This document shows positions 1 through 8,776 of a stretch of DNA of 32,962 nt, one piece after another (position 1 is the first letter of the stretch; every line of letters begins with the position of its first letter). Location of the stretch: NCBI GenBank assembly GCA_030066195.1, contig JASJCB010000107.1, forward strand, positions 1 through 32,962, in the 5' to 3' direction. This DNA comes from Acidobacteriota bacterium (GTDB taxonomy: Bacteria; Acidobacteriota; Holophagae; Acanthopleuribacterales; Acanthopleuribacteraceae). Position numbers and translations under genes: made by a program. The notes under the pieces are model-generated. The model searched no databases. It saw nothing but the letters and a program-made list of their open reading frames with translations, and had not been told where the DNA came from.

Positions 1-67
1 ATGGCCGCGAACTGCTTCCAATAGGGCAGTTTGTCTCTGAAGGGTTTAAAGACATTCGCGGCCGGTG
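1..67 (-). pseudogene. Displaced or duplicated dus fragment at window edge
   Basis: Bases 1-67 repeat 5383-5449, which lie inside the complete dus gene, in the same orientation. The first 51 bases are identical and only positions 52, 53 and 62 differ. Read on the minus strand in the dus frame, the copy stays open and gives a close variant of the dus peptide (ending ..FKPFRDKLPYWKQFAAM), with Val for Thr and Ala for Thr changes upstream. Similarity stops abruptly to the right of about base 67. The copy could continue left of the window as the C-terminal third of dus. It may be the original 3' end displaced by an insertion, or a remnant of a second dus gene. The repeat is certain; its origin is inferred. 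Confidence 0.8.
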
Positions 68-441
68 CTGCTTCGCTTTTCACCCATAGAAATCAATGAC
101 ATGAGTGTCGGGGTATTGAACTCGGAACTCGGTAAAATGTCGAGGTATCAACCCAAGATCGATTTGAGAAATCCTTCTGCCTACCCCGGGGTTGATTAGA
201 CCACCATGAGAACAGCATCCAATTGGGGCCGACCTTCTCCAGCGGTGTTAAGCAGCATAATGAGTACTTGACTAAAGCTTGCCCGCTCTGTATGGTTATT
301 TTCAATATTTACAGGGCAAGACAATTAGTCGCAGCTCCTTATAATCTACTATTTGCGAATGATCCAGCAGAGGCCGCTTCATCGCCAAATGAAGGATTCC
401 ACAATGATAGATTGGTAAAATGCTTCTTGGAGAATAAATCT
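68..441. other. Gene-free leader of the helicase gene
   Basis: No convincing gene is seen here. An open frame in phase with the helicase extends back to a TTG at 223, but its peptide does not resemble the family, and a promoter-like sequence lies inside it at 268-296. I read the region as the junction between the dus fragment and the inserted gene, plus a 5' leader of roughly 140 bases. Confidence 0.5.
268..296 (+). promoter_or_regulatory. Sigma-70-like promoter candidate for the helicase gene
   Basis: TTGACT at 268-273 is separated by exactly 17 bases from TATGGT at 291-296 (five of six and four of six consensus bases). Transcription would start near 303, about 140 bases before the ATG at 442. 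This supports the later start codon over the TTG at 223. Confidence 0.45.
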
Positions 442-3400
442 ATGGAACTGATCCGAAAAAAGTTGGAGACAAGTCGGCTCGAATTATTGGATATGGGGTT
501 AAGAGGCAATACCCTCCTTCACTTTCCTCGTAGAGCGAAGAGCCTCGAGATTGTTGACGAAATCTCCCATGAAGTCTTTCGTCTGCTGGTTGATAAACAA
601 AAATCCATGACCTTTTCCCCGGTTCCCAATGAATTGATTGATGAATATGAGCAGATCGATAACACTCGTCCTTTACCAAAACTGCTTGAAGAAATGTTTG
701 GTGATAAAAGACATACCGATACCAGGCTCCAGACCAAGTTAAGCGCCGACCAGCTGGACAAACTTCTTGTGAAAATAGCCGGTGAAGCCAGAACCTACTA
801 CCAGGAACAAGGGGTGGATATTTTATTTTTGGCACTTGGCTTTCTTGTTTGGTTTGAAGACAAAAATTCCGATATGCCCCGAAAGGCTCCCTTGATTTTG
901 GTTCCGGTTGAGTTGGTCCGAAATACCGCGAAAGAGCGTTTCAAAATCAGCTATACACTTGCCGATCTTTCCCCAAACCTCACTTTGGAAGCGAAGCTGA
1001 AGACAGAGTTTCAACTTGAGTTACCTCAATTCGGCGAGGAGTTGGATGTCCAGGCTTACTATCGGGCATTGGAGGAGTGCATTCAGAATGAACCCCGTTG
1101 GCATATCCTGGAAAATGAAATGGCCCTGGGATTTTTCTCATTCGGAAAATTCCAAATGTATCAGGACCTCGATCAGGCTAATTGGCCGGCCGATAAGCAA
1201 CCGGAGAATCACCCCGTTTTGACGGGTCTTTTAGGTGAAGGGTTTTCCGGATCATTCCAAGGAGAGAGCCACGAGTCGGACTCCTGTTCCGATCTGGCAG
1301 ATATGCACCTTGTCAAAGATGCCGATTCAAGCCAGACGGAAGCCGTGAAGGTCGTCAAAAAGGGTTCTCATCTGGTAATTCAGGGTCCCCCGGGTACGGG
1401 AAAGTCTCAAACCATTACAAACATCATTTCCGAATCTTTAGCCGACGGCAAAACCGTTCTATTCGTTGCTGAAAAAATGGCCGCCTTGGAGGTCGTCAAG
1501 CGTCGTCTGGATGAATGTCATCTGGGTGACGCCGTATTGGAGTTACACAGTCACAAAAGCAACAAGCGAGCAGTTTTGGAAGATTTGAGGCAAACCCTTG
1601 AATTAGGTGAACCGGACATTGCCGATCGCTCACTTGAAAAGAAGCTTTACAAGCAGTTACGCCAATATTTGGATACCTATTGCACGCAGGTCAACCAACC
1701 CGTGTTAAACGCGGGAATCAACTACATCAGCGCTTTGGGACAACTGTCCAAACTCGGGCAAGAAGCCGCCGGTCACCGTATTCCTGAACTAAACTTTCAA
1801 ATGATGAGAGACTGGGACCATGAAACCTATCTTGAAGCCTGCGCCCTCATAGGTAAATTGGTGGATCACCTCAGGAAGTTGGGGCCTGCCGTTGATAATG
1901 TCTTTGCTTTATCCAGTTTGACCCATTTTTCACCGGTTGAGGAAAAACAGGCTCGAGATCAATTACAAAAAGCAAACGAGTTGTTGAGCGCCTGCCAACG
2001 AGAAAGTAATGAATTGGCCTCGATCTTGGGAGTCCCGAATCCAGGGACTCTTTTTGAAATCGGAGAACTTTTCCGAATCGCCCAAAAAATTTTGATGTCT
2101 CCTGATCTAACCGGTATCAAGCTTGTCTCCGATGAATGGCAAGCAAAGCGTCAAAACATTCTGTCTCTTTTGTCCAATGGAAAAGAAATGAGCTTGCTGA
2201 AAAGACGCCGCAATGATCAGGTAATCGATCAAGCTTGGGATGCTGATTTGCTGACTACGCGGCAGGTATGGGTATCGACCGGCAGACGATGGTGGCGATT
2301 CCTTTCACCGGCATTTTGGAAGGCAAAGAGCAATCTTCAAGGGTTACTCACTCAAAGTTTACCCGTTGAGACTGAAGAGTGCATTCGGTTGTTGGACGAT
2401 ATCTTGAAATACCAGAGTTTAAAAAAGCAATACCTTGCCGAGGAACCTTTGGGCGATAAATTGTTCGGCGTGAAATGGCAAGGTGTTTCAAGCGATTGGG
2501 AAGCCTTGAGCCGATGCGCCGGTTGGGTGATTGGTCTTTATGAAGAAATTGCAAAAGCCCCGCGCCTCAAAGAATTGCCGCGCAAGCTGGAGTCAGGAGC
2601 GGAAATAGGGGACAGGGCTGAGCGGATACAAAGCATGAAGGAAACCTGTGATCATATCCCGAGTTTTATCAACCGGGCCGCGGCGATATTGGAAACTCCC
2701 TTTAACGGCGAAGAGGATCCGGGGATCGAACGTCTCGAGTTAAAGAGTTTGCAGAAAACGGTCAGTGAGTGGACAGAGCATCTCAAAGAAATCTACCCGG
2801 TAACTCATTACAACAGGTTGCGCAAGGAACTTCAAGAAAAGGGGTTGGGTGAAATCGGCCAATTGTCCTTTAATTGGCGTCAAGACCCGGGTTTATTGCT
2901 CTCTACCCTAAAAACCGGGTGGTATGGAGGACTTGTCCATGAAGCCTACAAAACATGTAAAACCATTAAAAACTTCGATCGAACCCACCACGAGAGGGTA
3001 ATCGAGGAATTCAGGGAATTAGATATCCATCTGTTTCGCCATGCACAGGAATCCCTGGTGGAAAAACACCATGCACAGATTCCCGTTATGAGCGGGGCCG
3101 GTGAAATGGCAGTATTGCGGAGAGAGATGAATAAGAAACGGCGACATATGCCTATTCGTCGTTTAATTGCCCAAGCCGGCCGAGCGATACAACAGGCAAA
3201 ACCAGTGTTCATGATGAGCCCGATGTCCGTGGCGAAATACCTTGCTCAGGGCACGATAGATTTTGACCTGGTGATATTCGATGAAGCGAGTCAGGTCAGG
3301 GTGGTCGATGCAATCGGGCCTATCTTAAGAGGAAAACAAGTTGTTGTCGTGGGAGATACGCGACAAATGCCCCCTACGGATTTTTTCAGTAAATCGCTTT

Positions 3401-5127
3401 TATTGGATGATGAAGAGGCCGAGGAGAGCATGACCGCGGACATAGAAAGCATTTTAAGCATGTTTCTGGCTCAAGGCGCGCCCGAGCGGTTGTTGCGATG
3501 GCATTACAGAAGCCGTCACGATTCTCTGATTGCAGTCTCCAATCAGGAATTTTATGAAAGTAAGCTGATGATTTTTCCAAGCCCTGGCGTGAACCCTCAG
3601 GCCGGCGGGCTTAGCTTTGAGCACATTGATTATGGAATCTATGAGCGAGGAGGCTCTCGCACCAATCCCATCGAGGCGGTTGCGGTGGCAGAAGCCGTTA
3701 TGAAGCACGCTCGTCTGACCCCTCAATTAACACTTGGGGTGGTTGCATTCAGCTCAGTGCAAAGAGATTGTATTCTTCTTGAACTGGAGCGATTACGTCG
3801 TAAGGATTCAAGCTGTGAAGATTTTTTTGACCCGGGAGCTTTAGAAAGCTTCTTTGTGAAAAACCTGGAAAATGTCCAGGGTGACGAACGGGATACCATT
3901 TTCATAAGTGTCGGATATGGCCGCACCGATTCCGGCAAGGTCATTCGAAGTTTCGGGCCTCTCAATCGCGAGGGTGGGGAGCGGCGTCTCAATGTATTGA
4001 TTACCAGAGCACGTTTGTCCATGGTGGTTTTTTGTAACTTCACCGCCGATGATCTATCAACCAAAGCAACAAGTCCGCTTGGTGTCCGAGCCTTGAAGAA
4101 CTTTCTGCGTTTTGCAGAAACCGGAGCCTTGGAAACCCGCAAAGAAACGGGTAAAGATACCGACTCGCCCTTCGAGGATGATGTCGTCGATGCAATTCGA
4201 CAACTGGGTTATGATGTTGAGCCGCGGGTTGGTTCTGCCGGTTTGTATATCGACATCGGCGTAATCGATCCCGAAAAGCCGGGACGTTACATTCTTGCCG
4301 TCGAATGTGACGGCGCCGGTTATCACAGTTCTGCCAATGCTCGGGACCGTGACCGTCTACGTCAAAGCGTGTTGGAAGGCCTTGGGTGGCGCTTTCACCG
4401 TATATGGAGTACCGATTGGTATCGCGAAAAGCAAAACGAAATCAAACGTCTAAAACAGGCAATTGAAAACGCCCTTTTCTACTATCGAGAGCTGGAAAAT
4501 AACCATACCGAGTCAAGTGAGAGAAGTGCAACTGTCCCGCGCATTCAGCGGGGCGCCAGGAAAGAGGCAACGGTAACCTACGCCGCCCCATATACCCTGG
4601 CATCCGACTCACTGAACATTCCCTACAAATGTGAAATCCACGAGTTGAGCCTGGATGTGCTTTGCAATTGTCTTCAAACCATTCTTGAGGTAGAAGGTCC
4701 GTTGCATGTCAGAGAAGCGGCAAAAAGAATCACCGAAACGGCCGGGTTTGTTCGAACAGGGGCACGAATATTGGACCAGGTTTTTTCGGCGGTTAAATAC
4801 GGACATCATCTGGGGAAATTCTTCTTATCCGGGGAGTTTCTTTATCAAGATCAGGAAAGAAAGGTAGCTTTACGAGATCGAGGGCAACTGCCGTCAGCCT
4901 ATAAGAAAATCGATTTGGTTCCACCGGAAGAAGTTGCACTCGCACTGGTGACGGCTGTAAACACGTCCTTCACTCTAACCAGAGATGAAGCGATTTCCGA
5001 GGCGCTTTCCATTCTCGGTTTCCAGCGGACTACTGCCAAGGCAAAGTCCTGTGTGGAGAAGATTCTCCAAACGGTTGAGAAAGAAGGCCGTCTCAAGATA
5101 GAACATGACAAGATTACGCTTGGCTGA
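442..5127 (+). CDS. DUF4011-type SF1 helicase with Vsr/MTES_1575-like nuclease and DUF3320 tail
   Basis: A predicted 1562-residue cytoplasmic DNA or RNA helicase-nuclease. The N terminus has the DUF4011 signature (LELLDMGLRGNTLLHF). Superfamily-1 motifs follow: Walker A GPPGTGKS at about 315-322, Walker B VIFDEAS at 944-950, then VVGDTRQMPPTDFF, the WHYRSRHDSLI block, ENVQGDERD, and motif VI RLNVLITRAR near 1182-1191. About 600 residues lie between motifs I and II, as is usual for this family. A nuclease domain follows with Asp1271, ECDGAGYH at 1288-1295 and a RIWSTDWYR end, typical of Vsr/MTES_1575-like endonucleases. A DUF3320-like region (HELSLDVLCNCLQTILEVEG onward) closes the protein. 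ATG 442 is chosen because GGAG lies 9 bases upstream and the family signature begins right after it. Relatives are often found in defence islands, so a role against foreign DNA is likely but inferred. Codon use is AT-richer than in most of the window. Confidence 0.93.
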   Translation: MELIRKKLETSRLELLDMGLRGNTLLHFPRRAKSLEIVDEISHEVFRLLVDKQKSMTFSPVPNELIDEYEQIDNTRPLPKLLEEMFGDKRHTDTRLQTKLSADQLDKLLVKIAGEARTYYQEQGVDILFLALGFLVWFEDKNSDMPRKAPLILVPVELVRNTAKERFKISYTLADLSPNLTLEAKLKTEFQLELPQFGEELDVQAYYRALEECIQNEPRWHILENEMALGFFSFGKFQMYQDLDQANWPADKQPENHPVLTGLLGEGFSGSFQGESHESDSCSDLADMHLVKDADSSQTEAVKVVKKGSHLVIQGPPGTGKSQTITNIISESLADGKTVLFVAEKMAALEVVKRRLDECHLGDAVLELHSHKSNKRAVLEDLRQTLELGEPDIADRSLEKKLYKQLRQYLDTYCTQVNQPVLNAGINYISALGQLSKLGQEAAGHRIPELNFQMMRDWDHETYLEACALIGKLVDHLRKLGPAVDNVFALSSLTHFSPVEEKQARDQLQKANELLSACQRESNELASILGVPNPGTLFEIGELFRIAQKILMSPDLTGIKLVSDEWQAKRQNILSLLSNGKEMSLLKRRRNDQVIDQAWDADLLTTRQVWVSTGRRWWRFLSPAFWKAKSNLQGLLTQSLPVETEECIRLLDDILKYQSLKKQYLAEEPLGDKLFGVKWQGVSSDWEALSRCAGWVIGLYEEIAKAPRLKELPRKLESGAEIGDRAERIQSMKETCDHIPSFINRAAAILETPFNGEEDPGIERLELKSLQKTVSEWTEHLKEIYPVTHYNRLRKELQEKGLGEIGQLSFNWRQDPGLLLSTLKTGWYGGLVHEAYKTCKTIKNFDRTHHERVIEEFRELDIHLFRHAQESLVEKHHAQIPVMSGAGEMAVLRREMNKKRRHMPIRRLIAQAGRAIQQAKPVFMMSPMSVAKYLAQGTIDFDLVIFDEASQVRVVDAIGPILRGKQVVVVGDTRQMPPTDFFSKSLLLDDEEAEESMTADIESILSMFLAQGAPERLLRWHYRSRHDSLIAVSNQEFYESKLMIFPSPGVNPQAGGLSFEHIDYGIYERGGSRTNPIEAVAVAEAVMKHARLTPQLTLGVVAFSSVQRDCILLELERLRRKDSSCEDFFDPGALESFFVKNLENVQGDERDTIFISVGYGRTDSGKVIRSFGPLNREGGERRLNVLITRARLSMVVFCNFTADDLSTKATSPLGVRALKNFLRFAETGALETRKETGKDTDSPFEDDVVDAIRQLGYDVEPRVGSAGLYIDIGVIDPEKPGRYILAVECDGAGYHSSANARDRDRLRQSVLEGLGWRFHRIWSTDWYREKQNEIKRLKQAIENALFYYRELENNHTESSERSATVPRIQRGARKEATVTYAAPYTLASDSLNIPYKCEIHELSLDVLCNCLQTILEVEGPLHVREAAKRITETAGFVRTGARILDQVFSAVKYGHHLGKFFLSGEFLYQDQERKVALRDRGQLPSAYKKIDLVPPEEVALALVTAVNTSFTLTRDEAISEALSILGFQRTTAKAKSCVEKILQTVEKEGRLKIEHDKITLG

Positions 5128-5192
5128 TAACGAATCACCACGGTTTTTATTTGCTCTCATGCCGTTTATCGAATTTTCGCATTAGCCGAACT

Positions 5193-6167
5193 CTAGGTAA
5201 CCACCGCGGCGGTTTCTTCCTGGGATGCGAACAGGTTCAGCACGTCCCAAATCTCTTGGAGGGTACTTACCGATACCGCTTGTTTGCGTACTTCCGTCGA
5301 GAGTCCCAGGTCGCGAACCAGGCGCACCAGGTACTTGCGGAAGGCGCAGCAGGCCCGGAATTCCTCGCCGCCTTCGACCGACATGGCCGCGAACTGCTTC
5401 CAATAGGGCAGTTTGTCTCTGAAGGGTTTAAAGGTATTCGCGGTCGGTGTTTCGGCGAAGGCGTCGCAGATGCGTTGCAACAGCCAGGGATCGGCAATGG
5501 CGGCGCGGCCCACCATGACCCCGTCCAGGTTGTTGAGCCAGGCGCGGGCGCGCTCGGGACTGTCGATGTCGCCGTTGCCGAACACCGGGATGGTCAGGGC
5601 TTCCTTCAAGGCGTAAATGGGTTGCCAGTCGGCGACGCCCTCGAATTTCTGCTGATAGGTGCGTCCGTGAATGGTTATTGCGTCCAGGCCCTCTTCCTGG
5701 AGGCGAAGCGAGAAGGGAATCAGGTTGTCGGCATTTTCCCAGCCCAAGCGAGTCTTGACGGTAACCGGAATGGAGACCGCGGCCTTGATCTCGGCAATGA
5801 TGCGACAAGCCAGGTCGATATTCTTCATCAGGGCGGAGCCGTGTTGGTGCGCGACGACCTTCTTGGCGGGGCAGCCCATATTGATATCCACCCCGGCGGC
5901 GCCGCGGTCTTCAGCCAGTTTGGCGGAAATTTTGAAGTGTTCGGCATCCTTCCCGTAGAGTTGGATGACGACGGGTTCTTCATCGGGATAGATCTTGAAG
6001 AACTTCTCGGCCAGGGCGGGCTTCCGAGCGATGGTAGTGGCGGGCAGGAACTCGCTGAATAAGAGCACACGAGGTTCAACAGCCTTGATAAAACGCCGAA
6101 AAGGCGGGCTGGTGTACCCGTCCATGGGGGCCAGGATGACCAGGGGTTCATGGTGTCTCGGCCACAT
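5193..6167 (-). CDS. dus: tRNA-dihydrouridine synthase (DusB-like)
   Basis: An FMN-dependent enzyme that reduces uridine to dihydrouridine in the tRNA D-loop. The 324-residue protein starts with the flavin-binding LAPMDGYTSPPFR. It carries the DusB-like active-site block INMGCPAKKV with the catalytic cysteine at residue 99, followed by VTVKTRLGW, ITIHGRTYQQ, FGNGDI and GVMVGRAAIADPWLL. The length is normal for DusB. The start at 6167 is preferred over the upstream codon at 6251 because GGAG sits 8 bases before it and the family core begins within ten residues. The gene is convergent with the helicase, 65 bases away. Residues about 240-262 are encoded by the segment duplicated at the window's left edge, so the last third of the gene may have come in with the insertion. 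dus genes are known integration sites in other bacteria. Confidence 0.95.
   Translation of the reverse strand: MWPRHHEPLVILAPMDGYTSPPFRRFIKAVEPRVLLFSEFLPATTIARKPALAEKFFKIYPDEEPVVIQLYGKDAEHFKISAKLAEDRGAAGVDINMGCPAKKVVAHQHGSALMKNIDLACRIIAEIKAAVSIPVTVKTRLGWENADNLIPFSLRLQEEGLDAITIHGRTYQQKFEGVADWQPIYALKEALTIPVFGNGDIDSPERARAWLNNLDGVMVGRAAIADPWLLQRICDAFAETPTANTFKPFRDKLPYWKQFAAMSVEGGEEFRACCAFRKYLVRLVRDLGLSTEVRKQAVSVSTLQEIWDVLNLFASQEETAAVVT
5383..5449. repeat. Direct repeat inside dus, partner of 1-67
   Basis: This segment matches bases 1-67 at 64 of 67 positions, with a perfect 51-base core at 5383-5433, in direct orientation. Together with the left copy it brackets the helicase gene, so the repeated unit is about 5.38 kb apart. 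This would fit attachment-site-like ends or a homologous-exchange boundary. No integrase is seen between the copies. Confidence 0.85.
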
Positions 6168-6273
6168 TACACAACTCCGTTCCGCGAAGCATCGCGGCTG
6201 AAGGCTTATACCACTTTCTTTGCAAGACACGCAAGCCCCGGTCCCGCGCAAGATGCGTGTGTCCGAGCGGAAA

Positions 6274-6301
6274 TGAAAAAGGGGCCCGAAAAACGGGCCC
6301 C
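6274..6301 (-). terminator. Intrinsic terminator of the M4 protease gene
   Basis: Perfect 8-bp G+C stem, 6281-6288 with 6294-6301, and a 5-base loop. On the minus strand it is followed directly by TTTTTCATTTC. It lies about 30 bases after the stop of the protease gene. Confidence 0.9.
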
Positions 6302-6329
6302 CGGAATTTTGAGTGTATTGGTTAAAGGC

Positions 6330-8399
6330 TTACTGGATGTCTTCCGTCAGCGTCAGGCCGGAGAAGGTGTTGTAGGCGCGGATGCCGTAGTGCCAGGTAC
6401 CGGCAGTAGGATTGCTGATGGTGCAGGTCTCGTTGTTGCCCCACTTGAAGGGACGGCAGTCGTAATCGGAAGTGGTGGGCTCGGCGCCGTAGCGGACGTA
6501 GAGGTCGGCATCGCCGGAGCCGCCGCTGACGGCAACTTCCAGGGAAGTGGCGCAAGCGTCAACCGTACCGGTGTAACGCAGCCAGTTGCCGCTGCTCGCG
6601 CTCAGGTTGCTCGCGGAGTCGTAGCCGCCGCAGGAGCCGCCGCCGGCGGCGGTAACCGTTGCGGTCACGCTGACGCCGGAGAAGGTGGAGTAGGCGCGAA
6701 CACCGATGTACCAGCGGTCTGCCGCGGGACTGGAGAACTGGCAGGACTCGTTGTTGCCGTTCAGGTAGGGACGGCAGTCGTAGGTGCCGGTAGTGGGCTG
6801 GGAACCGCGACGAACGTAGAGGTCGGCATCGCCGGAGCCGCCGCTGATGGAAACGGTCAGGTCGGAAGCGTTGGCCGGTACGTCGATGTAGAACTGGCGC
6901 ATGGTGCCGGGGGTGGTGTCTGCAACGGACTCGGCAACGCCGCTGGTCAACTCGCCGCCGGAGCCGCCGCCGGAGCCGCCGACGCCTACAGCCGTCCAAG
7001 CGTTACCAACCTGGGTGTACTCGTTGGAACCGGAGCCGTACAGGTCGGCAGCCGCTTGCAGGGTGTTGGCGCGAGCGTCGGCGAACTGGGTGTTGGGGCC
7101 CATGTAGGTTACCAGGGCGCGGTACCAGATGGCAGCGGCCTTGGTGATACCGATAGCGCCGACCACGTTGCTGGTAGCGCCGCGGGGGTGCGTACCGCCC
7201 TCGGACAGCAGGTAGAAGAACAGGTTGCCGATGCCGCTGTTCCAGTGAACCCCGCCGTTGTCGGCAGAACCGGTGTAGCGAGTGGGATAGTAGTCGTAAT
7301 CGCCGCCCTGCTGAGGGTCGTTCATATAGCGCAGTGCGTCGCCGGGCGTACCGGGAGTGTAGATGTCCTCACCGATCTTCCAGACGTCGGCGCTGCTTGC
7401 GCCCTTCCAGGACTCAATGGCGGCTGCCATGATGTCGGAAGTGGCTTCGTTCAGAGCACCGGACTCGTAGGAGTAGACCAGGTCGGCGGTGAAGTCGGTT
7501 ACGCCGTGAGTCAGCTCGTGGCCCACAACATCCAGGTCACCGGACAAGCAACTGAAGGTGCTGCCGTCGCCGTCGCCGTAAACCATCTGAGAACCGTTCC
7601 AGAATGCGTTGTTGTAGTTGCTGCTGTAGTGAACGGTAGAGGTCAGGGTCATGCCGTTGCCGTTCAGCGAGTCACGGCCGTGGACCTGGAAAAAGTAGTC
7701 GTAGGTGTCGCCCGCGTAATCGTGAGCGTTGTCGATGCAGGTGTCGCCGGAGGCGCTGCTGCTTTCGTTACGAGCCAGGGAACCGGGCAGGCTGGTACCG
7801 TTGCCGGCGTCATAGGTGTTGCGGTTACGCGCGGTGTGAATTTGAGGATGACGGGTCACCAGTTTGCCGGAAACGGATTCCAGGAACAGGCGGTCACGGG
7901 CGGGACCGGCTTCGGTTTCGTAAGATACTTCCACCATAAAGGTAAAAACGGGTGCTTCATTATGGCGGGTGACCACGTAGGCAGCTTCCATGTTGCCGAC
8001 CAGTTTGAACTTACCAACGCCCAGGTGATCCAGAGCATCGATCAGGGCCCGGCTGGGATCGGCGGGCTTTTTGCGGAGGGGTTGTTCGAAAGGCTCGGCT
8101 ACTTTACCGGTAATGCCGAACATTTCGCCGGTGTGGCGATCGGCATGTACGATCACATGTTGGCCGTAAACAGGGTAACCGTTAAGGATAGGCTGAAAAC
8201 GGACGTGAGTTTTGCCCATGACACCGTCGTGTACGCTCAGCGTTTGGTAGTCGACATCGTTGTCGACCAGATTCTGATTGCCGCGCAAAAAGGCACGTGC
8301 GGCGGCGGCAACAGACGCGTCGCTCTTGAGTGCGGTGGGTTGGGCAAAGCCCATAAAGGCGAACAGAGCACAGACCAGAGCCAGAGAAAGTTTCTTCAT
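6330..8399 (-). CDS. Secreted M4 (thermolysin-like) metalloprotease with two PPC domains
   Basis: A 689-residue exported zinc endopeptidase. Residues 1-19 form a signal peptide (MKKLSLALVCALFAFMGFAQ). An FTP/PepSY-like propeptide extends to about 190. The catalytic domain carries HELTH at 294-298 (zinc ligands and catalytic Glu295), the third ligand Glu318 in GALNEATSD, and the transition-state His385 in GGVHWNSG. A Gly/Ser linker (about 474-482) leads to two tandem bacterial pre-peptidase C-terminal domains, about 487-582 and 591-689, each with the GSGDADLYVR signature. PPC domains are usually removed or used in secretion and substrate binding. GGAGG lies 7 bases before the ATG, and the gene has its own terminator, so it is probably monocistronic. 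The family is used for extracellular protein digestion; the natural substrate cannot be told. Confidence 0.96.
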   Translation of the reverse strand: MKKLSLALVCALFAFMGFAQPTALKSDASVAAAARAFLRGNQNLVDNDVDYQTLSVHDGVMGKTHVRFQPILNGYPVYGQHVIVHADRHTGEMFGITGKVAEPFEQPLRKKPADPSRALIDALDHLGVGKFKLVGNMEAAYVVTRHNEAPVFTFMVEVSYETEAGPARDRLFLESVSGKLVTRHPQIHTARNRNTYDAGNGTSLPGSLARNESSSASGDTCIDNAHDYAGDTYDYFFQVHGRDSLNGNGMTLTSTVHYSSNYNNAFWNGSQMVYGDGDGSTFSCLSGDLDVVGHELTHGVTDFTADLVYSYESGALNEATSDIMAAAIESWKGASSADVWKIGEDIYTPGTPGDALRYMNDPQQGGDYDYYPTRYTGSADNGGVHWNSGIGNLFFYLLSEGGTHPRGATSNVVGAIGITKAAAIWYRALVTYMGPNTQFADARANTLQAAADLYGSGSNEYTQVGNAWTAVGVGGSGGGSGGELTSGVAESVADTTPGTMRQFYIDVPANASDLTVSISGGSGDADLYVRRGSQPTTGTYDCRPYLNGNNESCQFSSPAADRWYIGVRAYSTFSGVSVTATVTAAGGGSCGGYDSASNLSASSGNWLRYTGTVDACATSLEVAVSGGSGDADLYVRYGAEPTTSDYDCRPFKWGNNETCTISNPTAGTWHYGIRAYNTFSGLTLTEDIQ

Positions 8400-8776
8400 T
8401 CTAAATCCTCCGAAGTTGATGCCCTGCCATTGAAATTTTGGCAGACCCTTGTGGGGAGACCGAATATAGGGAAATCAATAAATCGCCACGCTTATTTCCG
8501 GGCAGAATGCACCTAAGCTACGGTCCCATAAAAATGATACTGGATCTTTACTGAAAGATGCAAGAGTTTTTACACAAAAGAAAATTCATGACATCGTTGC
8601 AAAAAAAGAGCTTGACGAACCCCTGGCAGTCTTGGTAATTCGACACCTTCTCTGCTTCATTAAATTTTTTTTTGATAGGGTCGTCCAAGACATAGGCAAC
8701 AAGGGTTTCACATCTGTTTTGGACACCGACCAAAAAATATTGCAAAATGGACATATTCGTCCCTGGTGGAGGAAAA
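8400..8776. other. AT-rich divergent intergenic region
   Basis: This is the shared upstream region of the M4 protease (minus) and the serine hydrolase (plus). It is rich in A and T runs (for example around 8570-8615 and 8660-8672). A weak sigma-70-like pair is visible on plus: TTGACG at 8612-8617 and GGTAAT at 8634-8639, spacing 16. I see no gene; the short frames here have no ribosome-binding sites or family resemblance. Confidence 0.4.

Noticed and set aside
223..441. TTG-initiated extension of the helicase by 73 codons
   Set aside because: A promoter-like sequence lies within it, there is no ribosome-binding site, and the DUF4011 signature begins directly after ATG 442.
6150..8516. 788-codon plus-strand open frame opposite the M4 protease
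   Set aside because: It is the mirror of a gene with strong codon bias. Its peptide is Gly/Val/Ala-rich without motifs, and the minus-strand protein has an intact signal peptide, HELTH and two PPC domains.
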